Positions 36,901 through 53,496 are shown, numbered from the stretch's first letter. The stretch is 64,000 bases of DNA from Kuschelorhynchus macadamiae (GCA_030620095.1 JAUTXW010003596.1:186001-250000), one strand, 5' to 3'. Made by a program: numbers and translations. The notes: a model not told the origin generated them from the letters alone.

Positions 36901-37450
36901 ACACCACACTTGGTTACATAATTTTGAGACAGTGTTTTTTTACCTCTGGATTATTTTTACATCTTTCTTCATAGCAAAATAGATTTTAATTGTCCCACTT
37001 TTTAGATCTTGAATATTTTTACATCTACATTTAATTTTGCAGGATTTATTGATTTACTCGGGTCTTTTTTTGTTATTTTGTGTTTTAGCAAATTTATAGA
37101 TTATTGCTACAACACTTTCCAGTAATGCCCGGTTTTCTGTATTTTTTCTTGCTATATTGCCTTTTTTTGGTATACATTTCATCTGTTATTACATCTTTGG
37201 AAGCAATAGTTGATCATTTATTTTAATTATTTGTAAATATTGTTCATCTGTGCAATTTTTGTGGGTTTTTTGTTTGTCATTTTAATAGTTTTTATTACTT
37301 TCATGGTTATTTTATCGAAACTGCAGGCCTTCTTATCGAATATATTATGGATGGCTTCTTCTATGTCTATAATTGTTATCTTCTACATATAGGAACATTC
37401 AAGTTTGATTTTGATTTTCTAAATTACTTGTCAATATTACTGGAATTTGC
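33951..37450 (-). mobile_element. Old CR1/Jockey-type LINE, heavily degenerate
   Basis: Read on the minus strand, a gag-like N-terminal zone (about 36560-37400) has KKACSFDKITMK and a knuckle-like FKCTGYSHMNSN. An endonuclease start lies near 36060-36170 (NFQGFLMPK, AFSETHIT). An RT motif-A relic (VVFLHSKRAFEAI, ~34955) and FADDT (~34690) follow, then a readable RT thumb region (33951-34316: FTFLGLYLDENLSWKFHIQN and LIGILYKVRNF). Frames are broken throughout. No poly(A) tail or 5' end was fixed. Confidence 0.6.
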
Positions 37451-38100
37451 CTGCAATATTGGATAGTTCTATTTACAGTAGAACTTTTTAGTTTATCCGA
37501 CACCTTTGGGAGGGATCGGCGAAATGAATTATCTCATGGTTTCACTGTCAGACACAATCACCCTTCCGGGATCCTGCGACGTAATTTGGGCTTGGCCGAT
37601 TCAATCTAAAAATGAAAATATAAGTTACTTAGCCACTTAAAAATTGAAAGTAAATTAATTGGTTTACGTTTGGACGTTAAGTCTACCGCCGTTGTCAAAA
37701 CCTAAAAAAATTAAAATTGTTAACATCTGAAAATGAAATTGAAATAGATAACAAAAAAACGAGTATAACATGGGGATATTTAACTAAATTCGTTATATAT
37801 ATCTACAAAAGCTTTTGATGGACATTGTATTAAAATATTTTGTTGTGTTGTTATCAAAGAAAAATTCAGGGAAAAATTGATTTTTAATTAGGAAATCACT
37901 AGCAGATTCGAAATATTTTGTTTATACCCTAAGGACTGTATTAGCGATCGCATTAACGCTGCCAGTTCCAGTTAAACAATGTTTATAAAACCGACTTCAA
38001 AAAAATGCACTAAAAAGTGAAAAATATTATTTTATTCCACCTTGAAACTTTTACTCTGTGAAATCGGTGCCAAACTAATAAAGACAGTAAAACCTTATAC
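37451..38100. other. No gene recognised
   Basis: A GC-richer patch (37500-37605) has no coding signal. At 37981-38001 the text 'aaaaccgacttcaaaaaaat' is the inverse of 'ttttttgaaggcggttaaaa' at 41202-41221. Such words commonly mark ends of insect repeats. Confidence 0.3.
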
Positions 38101-38101
38101 C

Positions 38102-40514
38102 TTATATTTTTGTGAGTAAATAATTAAGAATAAGTTTAACCTCCATTAAAACAGGCAGGAAGCGGATAGGAGTATAAATGGTCTTACAATCAAGCATGTT
38201 ATATTTAGCTAATAATGAGTTATTATAATAAACCTGATTAAGACTTATAACACTATTCTTAACATCAATATTTCTATTTACTCCCAAAATCTGTTTCGCT
38301 TGACCTAAATCTTTCAATTTAAAATTCTTAGCTAAATTTTCTTTCAGGCTATTTCTCTCATTCTTATCAATTGAAAAAATCACATAATCATCCACGTACA
38401 GTGTACAGATTGTTTCAACCCGTAAATAGCACGTTTTAATCTTAAAACTTTATTTTTACATCCTGGTTTAATAAAACCCTCGGGTTGTCTCATATAAACA
38501 ACTTCCTCTAAGTGTCCGTGTAAAAAGGCTGTGGTCCCTTCTTTCTGGGTGAAGCCCTTTGCCACTAACCGACCACGATAACTTTTATTATTTCCACAAT
38601 CACTTTTGATTTTATAAACCCACTTACACTTACACACAGTACCGCTTTCAGGATGATCAACAACGTCCCATGAGTCATTCTCTTCCAAGTTGTTTATATC
38701 TTCCTGCATAGCCTTGTGCCACTTTTCTTTGTCGTCTCTTGACATAGCTTCTGTAAAATTGTTGTTATTTTCTGTACTGGTCAGGTAAGTAACATAGTCT
38801 TGAAACTCCTTTTCCTTTCTCTCTCTTCCAGATCTTCTCACTTCTGCAGCCTGAATTGCAGTGTCATCAAAGGGTTCGTCTGATTCTGATTTATCTGGCT
38901 ATAGAATGAAATCCCAGTCATTTAAATCGATAAATGAGTTTTCTATGCTTTCATTCTCCAGATTTTCAGAATAATCTAATCCCCCCACTGCTTCTGGTAC
39001 CTCAAGTGCTTCTGGGTTGTTTGTTACCTCAGGGTTCTGCTCAAACGTCTAGCTTTTGTAGTCTTCATAAACAATAACATTTCTACTAGTTGTTACGTTA
39101 TTAATATCAGGATTATAAACTCTATATCCCTTGATATTCTCAGAATATCCAACCAAAATGTGTTTCTCAGACTTTCTGTCAAATTTCAAACGCTTTTCTT
39201 TAGGCATGTACACCATGCATAGACTACCAAAAATTTTAAGTCTAGGCTAGTCTGGTTTCTCACCATTCCAAATTTCATAAGGCGTCTTGTCATAAAAACC
39301 ACTCACTATACAACGGTTTCTTAAAAAATTGGCTGTACTCACCGCTTCTGCCCAGAATCGCTTTTCTAAGCCGGCATCAAATAGGAGACATCTTGCCTTT
39401 TCGACGAGAGTCCTGATGTGTCGTTCAGCTAGGCTATTTTGTTCCGGGGTATAAACATTCGTCATTTGGTGTAATATTCCTTCACTTTTCAAAAATGCCT
39501 GAAACTCATTTGAACAAAATTCTCCAGCCTGGTCTGTTATAATAATTCGAATGTCGAAATAATTTTATTTTCCTACCTTTCTGTTTTTCTGTCATGGACT
39601 TTGATTGATCCACCATTGATCCTCCAATGGAAACTTGTTCCATGGGTCCACACACATCCCCATGGTATGTACAATATCTGAGCATCGTTTACCTGTATTT
39701 GGGAAAGGTAATCATGCCTGTTTTTCTTCACATCAAACAGTGCAATTGGATTTGTCCAGGTTGACCTGTCCTTTAAGTGTTAGCCCATTAACACAATGTT
39801 TCATCTTGTTTAGATCTTGGCTGTTTATGTGCGCTAATCTCCTGTACCAAGTTTCTGGAGATGCTACCAAAAAACACTTCTCAATTTTGACATCTAGTTT
39901 ATAAACACCGACTACCAAACATGTTATCTGAACATCCAAACTATTTATAATTGAACACCCTGTATTGGTAAATAATACTTTGCTGCCTTTTGCGAAGATT
40001 TCACTCACTGACAGAAGATTGGTGGTTAACTTAGGAATGCACAGAACGTCTTCTACATGTATTTTGTGAAATCGTCCGCTGCAATTTGTAACAATATCTA
40101 CACTTCCAAAGCATACCACACGAAAAGTTTCTTTTTTCGGCACGAAAATTTCCTTGGTATCAGGGTCTGAATCATTATAAATCCAATCTTCATTTGGAGT
40201 CATATGTCTGCGTACCAAGAAGCCCTATTTTTCGTACAAAACCCGGTGTCTTCATAGAAATGTTTAATCTTTAACCAAACGTATCTCGCGGTCGTGGCAT
40301 CTTCAACATGCATATACAAAGATGCGTCAATCGTTAACACAAGTTTTGCCTTTCATCATAGTTCTCGCAGCCAAGTAACTTAGGACAACTGTTCAAATAG
40401 TTAATTGACATCTTAACGCGAACTTGTTCACTTTGCTACCGAATAAACTGCGTTTAAAACTTTATTTTCGACTACTTTTACTCTTTACTTTGGTTGCCTG
40501 GGCCCATCATAACC
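38102..40514 (-). pseudogene. Copia-type gag-pol remnant (integrase and RT with internal deletions)
   Basis: On the minus strand, 39733-40218 holds a protease edge (RRHMTPNEDW) and pre-integrase text (LCIPKLTTNLLSVSEI, WYRRLAHINSQDLNKMK). 39247-39492 holds the integrase core end (HQMTNVYTPEQNSLAERH, RFWAEAVSTANFLRN). 38380-38841 holds the start of RT (CKCKWVYKIK, RLVAKGFTQKEG) joined directly to TAFLHG, so the intervening motif-A region is deleted. RT resumes as LKQS and then, after another deletion and shift, LYVDDYVIFS and FKLKDLGQAKQILG (38102-38395). Nothing after this region (RNase H) remains. Confidence 0.8.
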
Positions 40515-40717
40515 TATTAAAACAGGCGGGAAGCGAAGAGGAAAAATGAAACACAAACGACTTATTCGACTGCAACAAAGGAACTAACGTTTTAATGTTC
40601 GGTAAAGACGAAATTACAAATGTAAAATACCGACAGAGCTTACAAGTTATAAATACTATCAACAGAAGGCGCGCACAGTACTATAATTTAATTTTGTTTT
40701 GAAACTAATATTTAACA
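40496..40717 (-). repeat. Probable Copia 5' LTR and primer-binding site
   Basis: The minus-strand text GGTTATGATGGGCCCAGGC (40514-40496) resembles the Copia primer site complementary to the internal half of initiator-Met tRNA, with a 3-nt insertion. The 203 bp upstream (40717-40515) begin TGTTAAATATTAG and contain a TATTTATAA box, as a short LTR would. The LTR end next to the primer site is not a clean CA, and no 3' LTR was found, so boundaries are approximate. Confidence 0.45.
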
Positions 40718-40739
40718 AGCTCTTCCTTTTTTAAAGTCG

Positions 40740-41225
40740 TTTAAAAATAATAATGAGGGTAGTTGGTTAGTAACATTTTATTCACACTGAATGTTCATTT
40801 TTCCAAAATGTCAAGTAAAATACTAGATTTTGAGGTTGCACATTTTCATGGCCACCCTGTATACATAAAATTGCATAACGGGATAGCAAAAGAAATACCT
40901 TTTAGCAGATGGGGTTGTTTGTCTATTACACACCTCAATGCTTTAGTTTGAAAGGTGTATTTAAAAAAATGTAAATTTAATTATAAAACTCGCTTCCTTT
41001 ATCGCCCTTATACCTGTGTTTTTATAAATATTATCATTACAAAAAAGTAGGTGAACGGATTTTAAATCAAAATATCTGAGACCACCAGAGAAACGTCTTC
41101 TACAATTTGACGTTTGACTCATCAAAATCGGCCAAGCCGTTTAGACAATATGCGCGAACAGACATAAAGAAACATACAGGTCGAATTTAGAACTTCCTGT
41201 TTTTTTGAAGGCGGTTAAAAAAACA
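40740..41225 (+). repeat. Transposon-derived non-coding repeat
   Basis: It contains 'ggccaccctgtatac' near 40850 and 'cggccaagccgtttagac' near 41129, followed by 'gcgaacagacataaag' and a terminal 'tttttttgaaggcggtt'. These phrases are typical of the 3' ends of widespread insect repeats. No gene is present. Confidence 0.45.
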
Positions 41226-41940
41226 ACTATCTTTTCACTTTATGCCGGACTAGATTTGAATAACATAGATCGTCTTCGCAATTGTCAGTAGCCTAAAAAT
41301 CGCCCAATCAATATTTACGATATTTTATCCAAAACAAAGCAATGTAGTTAATTTTCAGTAGCACTTTGATTTTTAGATTTCAACACCAGTTTTCAAAAAA
41401 CGTGTTGATAAATAGAGTACTAATTACTTTGATTGTAAATAAAATAAGTTAAAGTTGGCACTGCTTTTTCAACATCCGTTTGATTTAAAGCACTTTCTAG
41501 CCAAGTTAACAGTGTTTTTGTTTGAAAGAGTCATAAGGAAATAGCATATTACGTAATCAGTGTTTTCAAATGAGGAGGTTTGAAAGCAATCACTTTCACA
41601 CAAATAATGGAACTATTTTTCCTACGACCACAAAAAATAAAATAGTGGAATTTTATTTTTATTTACTTTTTAATTTGACTCAACTTTCAAATATTATCAT
41701 GTTGAATTTTTTTTCAATACGCGAGTGATCCTTTGTCATTTTCATTTGTGGTCGTAGATAATAGCTATATTTCTAATAAGTGCAAAAAGTGGCCCGAACG
41801 ACGTGGAGCGGACTTCGTTCTGAACCAAAAACAAATATAGCCTCATTATAATAGAATATATTAATTACAAATGAACAATAATTACTGGCATTTTGCATTG
41901 ATGATGCAAACTGTTGCTTCAATAGAGCACAGCTGACTAT
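41226..41940. other. No gene recognised
   Basis: AT-rich, without coding or repeat signal that I could identify. Confidence 0.3.
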
Positions 41941-41974
41941 TTTTTTAGAAATATTTGATCAACAGCAAAAGTTA

Positions 41975-42047
41975 TGGTACAAGCGTGGATCGAACCCGCA
42001 CCTCTGGGTCTCTAGCCCATTGCTCTAACCAATTGCGCTATCGTACC
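41975..42047 (-). other. tRNA-like sequence / SINE head, copy 1
   Basis: This 73-nt sequence folds as a class I tRNA: acceptor GGTACGA/TTGTACC, D arm with GCGC and GAGC, anticodon loop CTAGAGA (anticodon position reads AGA) and TTCGATC loop. The T stem has one G-A mismatch and the 27-43 pair is G-A. A Ser anticodon in a tRNA without the long variable arm is abnormal. The sequence is repeated with its flanks, so I regard it as a tRNA-derived repeat rather than a working gene. Confidence 0.6.
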
Positions 42048-42309
42048 ACTGATAAGCAATTCCTTAGAACTTGTACGTATTCAGCAAGTATCACAACCAT
42101 TGTTGATCCTGCCAAATATTGTAAACCTAATGCGCAGCGTTCCTGACTTCGACGTCAAATAAGACATCGATATTAGGTTCCGGCCATATTAGTAAATTTA
42201 TAATTTTTACGTTATACCCGTATAAGCCAAATTTTTAATAGAAGTATCTTATCAGTTTTGTTAAACTGTGAAATATTTTTTAGAAATATTTGATCAACAG
42301 TAAAAGTTA

Positions 42310-42382
42310 TGATACGAGCAGGGATCGAACCCGCACCTCTAAATCTCTAGTCCATCGCTCTAACCAATTGCGCTATCGTACC
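42310..42382 (-). other. tRNA-like sequence / SINE head, copy 2
   Basis: This copy is closely similar to copy 1, has the same anticodon-loop sequence CTAGAGA and is flanked by the same ~30-bp 3' sequence ('gaaatatttgatcaaca' on the plus strand). The acceptor stem has a mismatch (GGTACGA with TCGTATC). Confidence 0.6.
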
Positions 42383-42496
42383 ACTGATAAGCAATTCGTT
42401 AGAACTTGTACATATTCGAACCCACTACTATCATAACCATTGTTGATTCTGCCAAATATTGTAACCTTATGGCGCGGCGTTACTGACTGGACGTCA

Positions 42497-42569
42497 AATA
42501 CGATAGCGCAATTGGTTAGACGAGTGGACTAGAGATTCAGGGGTGCGGGTTCAATCCCCGCTCGTACCA
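42497..42569 (+). other. tRNA-like sequence / SINE head, copy 3, opposite orientation
   Basis: Same tRNA-like body on the plus strand, with a perfect T stem (GCGGG/CCCGC) and CTAGAGA loop. The first two acceptor bases are replaced by AA, because the copy is fused directly to the downstream flank of copy 2 ('ggacgtcaaata'). The following 3' sequence ('ctgttgatcaaatatttc') is the inverse of the flank of copies 1 and 2. Confidence 0.6.
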
Positions 42570-42760
42570 GAATTTTTACTGTTGATCAAATATTTCTAAA
42601 AAAATATTTCACAATTATAAGTTTACTAATTTACCTAATAGCGATGTCAGACGCCCAGTTAGGAACGTCGCGCCATGAGGTTACAATATTTGGCAGGATC
42701 AACAATGGTTATAATACTGGTGGGTTTGAATATGTACAAGTTGATCAAATATTTCACAGT

Positions 42761-43224
42761 TTAATAAAACCGATAAAATACTTCTATTAACTGACTTTTT
42801 GTTGTACTTGCCGATGAAAATGGTACATAACTGTTTGTAGATATGATCTGGCTACTCGAAGTTGACGGGGATAATTCGAACTCTTGATTTGGCATTACTG
42901 AACTAATAATTAGATTTTTATTACACTTAGATATGAAAAGCTTCCGACTCCTCCAAGTAAAGAAGTTCATTTCCAACCTATTAGTCATTTTGCGGTTTAT
43001 AATAACTTGACTAGGTTTTGCTAGGATTGATGCTAACGAGATGAGCATCTAAAAGTATGCCCTGTATAATGTTCTGCATTGGGTAGATGTAAAAAGGCCG
43101 TGATTTCAGCAGGCATTCTTCCAAACGTATTAATTCCTACACATTGGATTATCTGTGTACTTTCCATTTTTGTACTGTACAAATAAACGACGATTTGTGG
43201 TGGTCGGAGGTTATAAGCTTGCAT
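42761..43224 (-). pseudogene. C-terminal fragment of a Crypton-like tyrosine recombinase
   Basis: Minus-strand pieces read NLRPPQIVVYLYSTK, VGINTFGRMPAEITAFLHLP and YTGHTFRCSS (43033-43224), then in another frame LASILAKP and KCNKNLIISSVMP with a Ser-rich tail (42761-43048). HTFRCSS is the HxxR catalytic box. The fragment is from a different subfamily than the copy at 29.6 kb. Its 3' end lies inside the inverted tRNA-like block. Confidence 0.6.
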
Positions 43225-43720
43225 ATTTTCTATAGGGATTCAGAAATTTCATATTATTTATTTTTTCAAAGATAACAAATGACCTTGCAAAATAGTTGAC
43301 AAAACGAGGATGAGGTTTCCCTTATCATCGTTAAAGCCATAGCCCAAAAAACGATATAGCGGTGGCCTAGATGAAACGTTATCGTGTTAGCACCAGAGTA
43401 GGTGCCGAATTCATCATCAATAAAGCCATAATATAAAAAACCTGAACCACAATCGCTAGAAACGTATGAGGTGCGATTTTATGGCTTAAATGAAGGTTTA
43501 TAGCTTTAATGATAATTTTATCAACAAAGCTAGGCTAATTTAAAGCTAACGGGATAGATCCACCTAACAATATAGGTTTTGTTAAAAAAAAGTACAGGCC
43601 GGGAATTTGGTGGACGCCCTATCGCGCGCTTTCTTTATAACAAACCTAATCAGTCCTAACCTAACCTACTCCGCATTTTCATTAATTACAAGTTTTATTA
43701 AAAAAAGCTAAAAATGTCAT
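43225..43720. other. No gene recognised
   Basis: Mixed AT-rich DNA with several 'aaagccata' repeats (43334, 43422) but no coding signal. Confidence 0.3.
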
Positions 43721-43781
43721 TGCCTGGAAGGGGATTCACACCACAAAGCCGAGAATCCAACCACTGAGCCAGCAAGCCCAC
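43721..43781 (-). other. tRNA-like sequence, possible SINE head
   Basis: On the minus strand TGGCTCAGTGG fits a pol III A box, and GGTGTGAATCC, about 22 nt further on, is a 9/11 match to a B box. The flanks do not give a clean acceptor stem, so it is at best a decayed tRNA-derived sequence. Confidence 0.35.
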
Positions 43782-44585
43782 ACTGAACTTTCAACATTTA
43801 ATTCTAATTCCATAATAAAGAGTTTTTGCATTTCAATGTTTTGATTGTGCCAAAAGATCCATGTAACGGACAAAAACCGTAGATTCTAGTAACAAATATG
43901 GCGTATATTTGACGTTGAATTTTATAAATTTCTAAATGTATTTTAAATATAGAAACCGACGCAACTATTCATTATTCCAGTATTAGTTTTCAGTGAATTG
44001 TTGCAAAAATCAACTATATTGTATACATTTTTTGCTGAAAATAGTGAAAAGTTGAAATATACACTTTGACAATGGATAACTCAAAAACGAAACGTTGCCG
44101 AGAAAATCTGACTTTAGATGCGTGATAAGCAGCCCAAAATCTACAAACGTACTAAAAATCATAAAAGTCGGCGATGGATAGCTTAACCGAAAAATTACCC
44201 AAATTTTTGGTTTTTGTGGTCGAAAACCAATATTTTTTTTTAAGAAACTTGTCACCTAATAAAATTTGCTTTTGTCAATGTTTTGTTTTATTTTCAATAA
44301 GCTTTTAACCTAAGAATAACGTGCCAAAGAATATCTGACTTGAGTACTTTGTTGAGATCTGAAAATTACGCTAAAAATACTTATTTTATTTTTAAAGCTT
44401 TTATCAGCTTTATCCTTTATCTTTACACCAATTTAAAAAATGAGCATATTATGTTTCATATCTTTCTTTTGATTTGGTAGCAATAAATCTAAATTTAGTT
44501 CAGCAGCGGCTTTTAAAATAGCTTCTGGGAGTTAGAAATCCTTTGTTTAGCGCAAAAAAAAACTTAAGATAATTATAAAAGAATA
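43782..44585. other. No gene recognised
   Basis: AT-rich, no identifiable gene or repeat. Confidence 0.3.
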
Positions 44586-45120
44586 AATTGGGAAAATATG
44601 ATTTTAGAAATTAAAAAACATTACCTTGGTGATAATATATATAATAAGTATTGTCAAAAATGTAATGTTTATTTATCCAGTAAACTATAATAATATATTT
44701 ATTAAAGTGATATTTAAAAATTATTTCATTCTATGTAACCACTTTTTTTTTAATTTATAGAAGCGAAGAGGCTGGATGGGATTAGTCGAGTGTAATAAAG
44801 CGTTCGGATTAAAAATGGAGTTCACTCCGAGAGGCTGTTAAATTATAAATAAAAGCCACATACAACAGACTATATCTCTGTTTCTAACGCATTCACGTAA
44901 GACCAGAAGGAATTAAATATTCTAGTTTTTCAGTGGTCGGAATTCGCGGTTTTGAATTCGGCTGCGCAGATGACTTTGTAGTGCCCTACAAATTATAAAT
45001 TAAAGTCAAATGCAACAAACTATAAAATATATCTATCTCTGTTTCTACCACATTCACGTAAGATCAGAAAGAAATAAATATCGCACGAATCTTGGGCTGC
45101 AGCGTCTGAAGGAACCTGCA
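44586..45120 (+). repeat. Dispersed repeat, copy 1, with partial internal duplication
   Basis: This matches 59780-60180 in the same orientation. Shared words include 'agtaaactata', 'aatttatagaagcgaaga' and 'gaccagaaggaatta'. The part around 44870-44915 is repeated at about 45020-45080 ('atctctgtttctaac' and variant). No coding signal. Confidence 0.6.
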
Positions 45121-46370
45121 GGTAAAATGTATAAAAACAAAAACACAATGTTTAATGTGTTGTTGCACTCAATATATTTGCCGGTTTATTTGATTCGCCA
45201 GATCCTTTAATATTTTCAATGAATTTTTTTGGGACTTCATAAAAGGAAACAAATGTTCTTGCCATTTCACACAACTATTTTAAAACGCCATATTAAACAC
45301 TGAAACAATTTTTGCTTTTAATAAAATTTGATTTCTTTCTTGGGCAACTATACAGCATATTTATTTATATTAAGTAAATGTTTGGCAACAATGGAAATCG
45401 TATAAACTTCTTTCAGGTGGTTGAGAAATGGGAACTGACGTGATTCCCTAAGGACTACTCAAAATATCTTTATGGGACATTAAAAAAAACTGAATGCTAG
45501 ACGAACGATGTTTGTATATTTTATATTTTTATAGGAATAAGGAGCTCAAAAGAAGATATTCAATTATACTGAGTGAGTCGAAAATATTATCCTTTTATTC
45601 TTTTTGCTAGAAGGGAGGGCGGTGGGCGACATAAATAAGACCAGTTCAGTTTTTCTGTAAAATATTCGCCAATGTTTTGAGCAATTTTTGTGTACAAAAG
45701 TATCAATAACTACATTTATATCGAGGTTTTCAAGCGCCCTTCAACCCAAGCGGATTAAGACTGAGCTTAAAACCGGAACACTAAGTCAAACCAAAATATT
45801 AATTTAACTAGGTCCAAGCCGCTTTGTTTGTAGGTATCTCTTTATACCTGTTTGCGGTGTCCCTATGTCTACAAAAAAATAAATAAATAAATAAGCGATT
45901 CAAACCGGCTTGGAGTAAGCTGATCTGATTTGCTGCCAACTTGCAGCAGGTACCCTGTCATTATTCTCCAATATCACAATTTTGTGACTTTTCGTTTTAT
46001 ATTTGTTTTGTTTATGTGTTATTGAAAAGTCGCTTAAATCTCATAATTATGTATAAGTTTAGTCTTATTAAAACATGTAGCGAAACTAGGAAAATGCCTC
46101 AGCAATATGTGCTCCCTATTTGCAGTTGATATGGCAAATTATTTCTGATAGTCATCTGGCAATAATTCATTATCGTAATAGGAAGGAACGTGGGAGAAAG
46201 TGAGCCTGATGACTATTGTTTTTTTTTCTTTTCAATCACATTATACTTTAGATGCGCGCATGGGTATTTATCTCGGCTTGTTTGTAGCTTCAAGCCCATT
46301 CCGAGCAAGATTCAAGCCTACGATATAAACAACTGAATTTCAGTTTCAAGTTCAGATTGACTTATGTGTG
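45121..46370. other. No gene recognised
   Basis: AT-rich. A tetranucleotide run (aaat)n lies at about 45877-45893. Open frames here are short and protein-like features are absent. Confidence 0.3.
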
Positions 46371-46880
46371 GGTCACGTTCCCCCCTGCGATCCGTTGCGC
46401 GGCGATTCCGTCCTTTGGGCAAATTAATCAAGTAGGCTTTCATTTCAGCGAACCATTTGTCAACATTGAAACGCATGAAATCTATACCAACGAATTAAAT
46501 AAAAATTGAAGAATAGTGTGGATAAAATATTCGTCAATTCATTGATTCGCCAATTCGTTCATTTTTATGAATTGAGAAATGAAATGTATGCGGATGAATG
46601 AACAAATGGACTAATAGAGAGTAGCAGGCTAAAGCCCTCTACTCAGTATTCTGTTCGATTCGTAAATTCAATTCGTCAATTTATACGAATGACCGAATCA
46701 GTGAATGGATAAACATTTCATCCACACTATTCATTAATATTTATTTAATTCGTTTGCATGGTTTTCATGCATTTCAATGTGTAACAAGTCAAAGCTTACT
46801 TGATTATTCGCCCAAAAGATGACATCGCCGCGCAACGAGTAACACGACCAATGGAACGAACGAATGAACGAATAGTGGGT
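46370..46880. mobile_element. Foldback/MITE with ~150-bp arms
   Basis: The left arm (46390-46540) contains 'cgttgcgcggcgat', 'gggcaaattaatcaagta' and 'aatagtgtggat'. The right arm (46720-46860) carries their reverse complements ('atcgccgcgcaacg', 'tacttgattattcgccc', 'atccacactatt'). The loop is rich in 'attcgt' and 'gaatga' words. It is non-coding. Confidence 0.7.
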
Positions 46881-51736
<4,856 letters not shown>

Positions 51737-51739
<3 letters not shown>

Positions 51740-52020
51740 CTTCCTAAAATTTTGTATCTATTATACATCTTGTTCTGTGGATTTTTTAAACAAATTTTTA
51801 CTAGAAAAACTATTTATAAAGATAAACTGAAATCAACCAAAAAGTCCAAAACAAGGTGTTTTAAAACATTAAAAATAGGATATAAAACGTTCCTGGCTTA
51901 GCAAAATAATTTCTAGAATAAATGATAAATCTCGTTCAACTAATTTTCATGCACTATGCGTCAATAGTCTAAGTTAGAATTAATTTACTTAAATGACTTA
52001 TTTTGACACTGATATAAGGT
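51737..52020. other. No gene recognised
   Basis: AT-rich linker between two transposon-derived blocks. Confidence 0.3.
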
Positions 52021-52021
52021 A

Positions 52022-52487
52022 GAGTGGGGTAAGTGCAACTTCGGGGCAACTGCAATCATTAATAATTAATGGTAAAAATGAAATAATTCCGTTCCGCACA
52101 ATCTGGCAAGTTTGTTAAATGGCGCTGCTTGTCAATGAAAAAGGTGTTCCTTTCGATCGAAATAACAGTGTGTATTAGCTCAATAAGTCCAGAGGAAAAC
52201 ATATTTTCGCAGGTATGTAATATATATTTTATATTAGATGCTATATAATAAGATGGTATCTAAAAAGTATTATTCTATTCGGTAGTAGTCCTGCGACATG
52301 CTGGTAATTACATTTGCCCCATTTATTGAGGCCCGTTTTTGCGGTCGGGGTAACTGCAACCACCAGGTGATTAATTACACTTTCCCTATGCTTTGGAAGT
52401 TATTTTTATAATTGGATACATTTTTCGTAGGTAAAACATGGTCCGCAACTACAGGAGAAAAACCACTAAAGGAAATCATGAGAAAAT
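52022..52487 (+). mobile_element. 5' end of a pogo/Tigger-type DNA transposon, interrupted by the LTR element
   Basis: The left edge reads 'gagtggggtaagtgcaac' and 'ggggcaactgcaatc', typical of a family with GGGGTAACTGCAAC words, repeated at about 52349. At 52438 an ATG opens MVRNYRRKTTKGNHEK, the usual N-terminus of pogo/Tigger transposases. Seventeen codons in, the LTR element begins. After the element, at 59730, the frame continues for six codons to a stop. The rest of the transposase is not found. Confidence 0.6.
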
Positions 52488-53198
52488 TGTTATGTTTTAA
52501 TATTTTTATTACTCGCCGAATGCCACCACTGTTATGATTTAATAATTTTAGAATTTTGTATTAGCACTGGTAGTAAATGTAAACACTTCAACTTGTTTCA
52601 AATCTCTCTATTATCTTCTGTACAAGAGGGGCACTTCTTACTTCTAAAAAATCTTTACTCTTACTGTTTCTACTAACTTAATTCTACTGACAATATAGTA
52701 CTGACATAATGACTAACCTGCTCTATACTGACTACCTTGAACTTATTTTTATATGAATTCCCTAATTTGAGATGCAGTGGCGTATCTGTAAAATTGATTA
52801 AAAAAGGTGTCTATAAAAGCAATTTGGGGAGTATTTGCTACGCCACTGCTTACTGTACTACAATGGTTTCTTTTAATGTTTTTATAGCTGAACCTTCCCA
52901 AGCTTTATCGACATGGTGTAAATGAGTTTATGATAGGTTTTTTCGGGTATAATAATATTTGGGGCGGAAGAACGTGCATAAAATAGAATTTGAAGTAAAA
53001 TTTAAAATACATATTGTTTACTTAGAATTTCCCTTGCAATAAACGACCATTAAAGCAGCTTTTGTCGGAAGGTTCCGCCGAAATATAATGTATGTCTAAA
53101 TATTGCATTTACGTGTCAAACTATCTCTAGACTAAGGAATATATAATACTTAAGACTATTCACAAATAAAATGACTATAAAATATTGGGGTCACAACA
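52488..53198 (-). repeat. 3' LTR (711 bp)
   Basis: It matches the other LTR closely, with a few substitutions plus about 20 bases ('acgtgtcaaactatctc' region, 53110-53130) missing from the 5' LTR. A duplicated-size difference of 20 bp and the few substitutions imply some age since insertion. Confidence 0.9.
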
Positions 53199-53496
53199 CC
53201 TCCCCCCTAAATGAGAGATTTTATAATAATGAAATTGTTAGAAAATTTCGTTCCTGAGTTAAAATATAAATTATGATACAAAATATACATCCTTGTAATT
53301 GATACTAATATTTAACAAAAGTATTATGTTCGAAATGATTTTACAAAATTTGCTATGAACTATGTTCTTATTCTATATTATACTAACCTATATAATATTG
53401 AAAACTGTTTTTTTTTTTATAATAATTAGGCATTCTAAATCTACTTAGATTCTACTAAAGAAATTTATTACTTATAATAAAACATAATATTATTAC

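Larger units (their letters stand above)
42236..42790. repeat. Imperfect inverted repeat built from two SINE-containing units
   Basis: 'aatagaagtatcttatcag' at 42238-42256 is mirrored by 'cgataaaatacttctatt' at about 42771-42788. 'cattgttgattctgccaaat' near 42438 is mirrored by 'atttggcaggatcaacaatg' near 42690. The whole block could form a long hairpin with tRNA-like segments in its arms. Confidence 0.65.

Noticed and set aside
41975..42047. Functional tRNA-Ser(AGA) gene
   Set aside because: The fold is class I without the long variable arm of tRNA-Ser, stems have mismatches, and the copies are repeated with their flanks.
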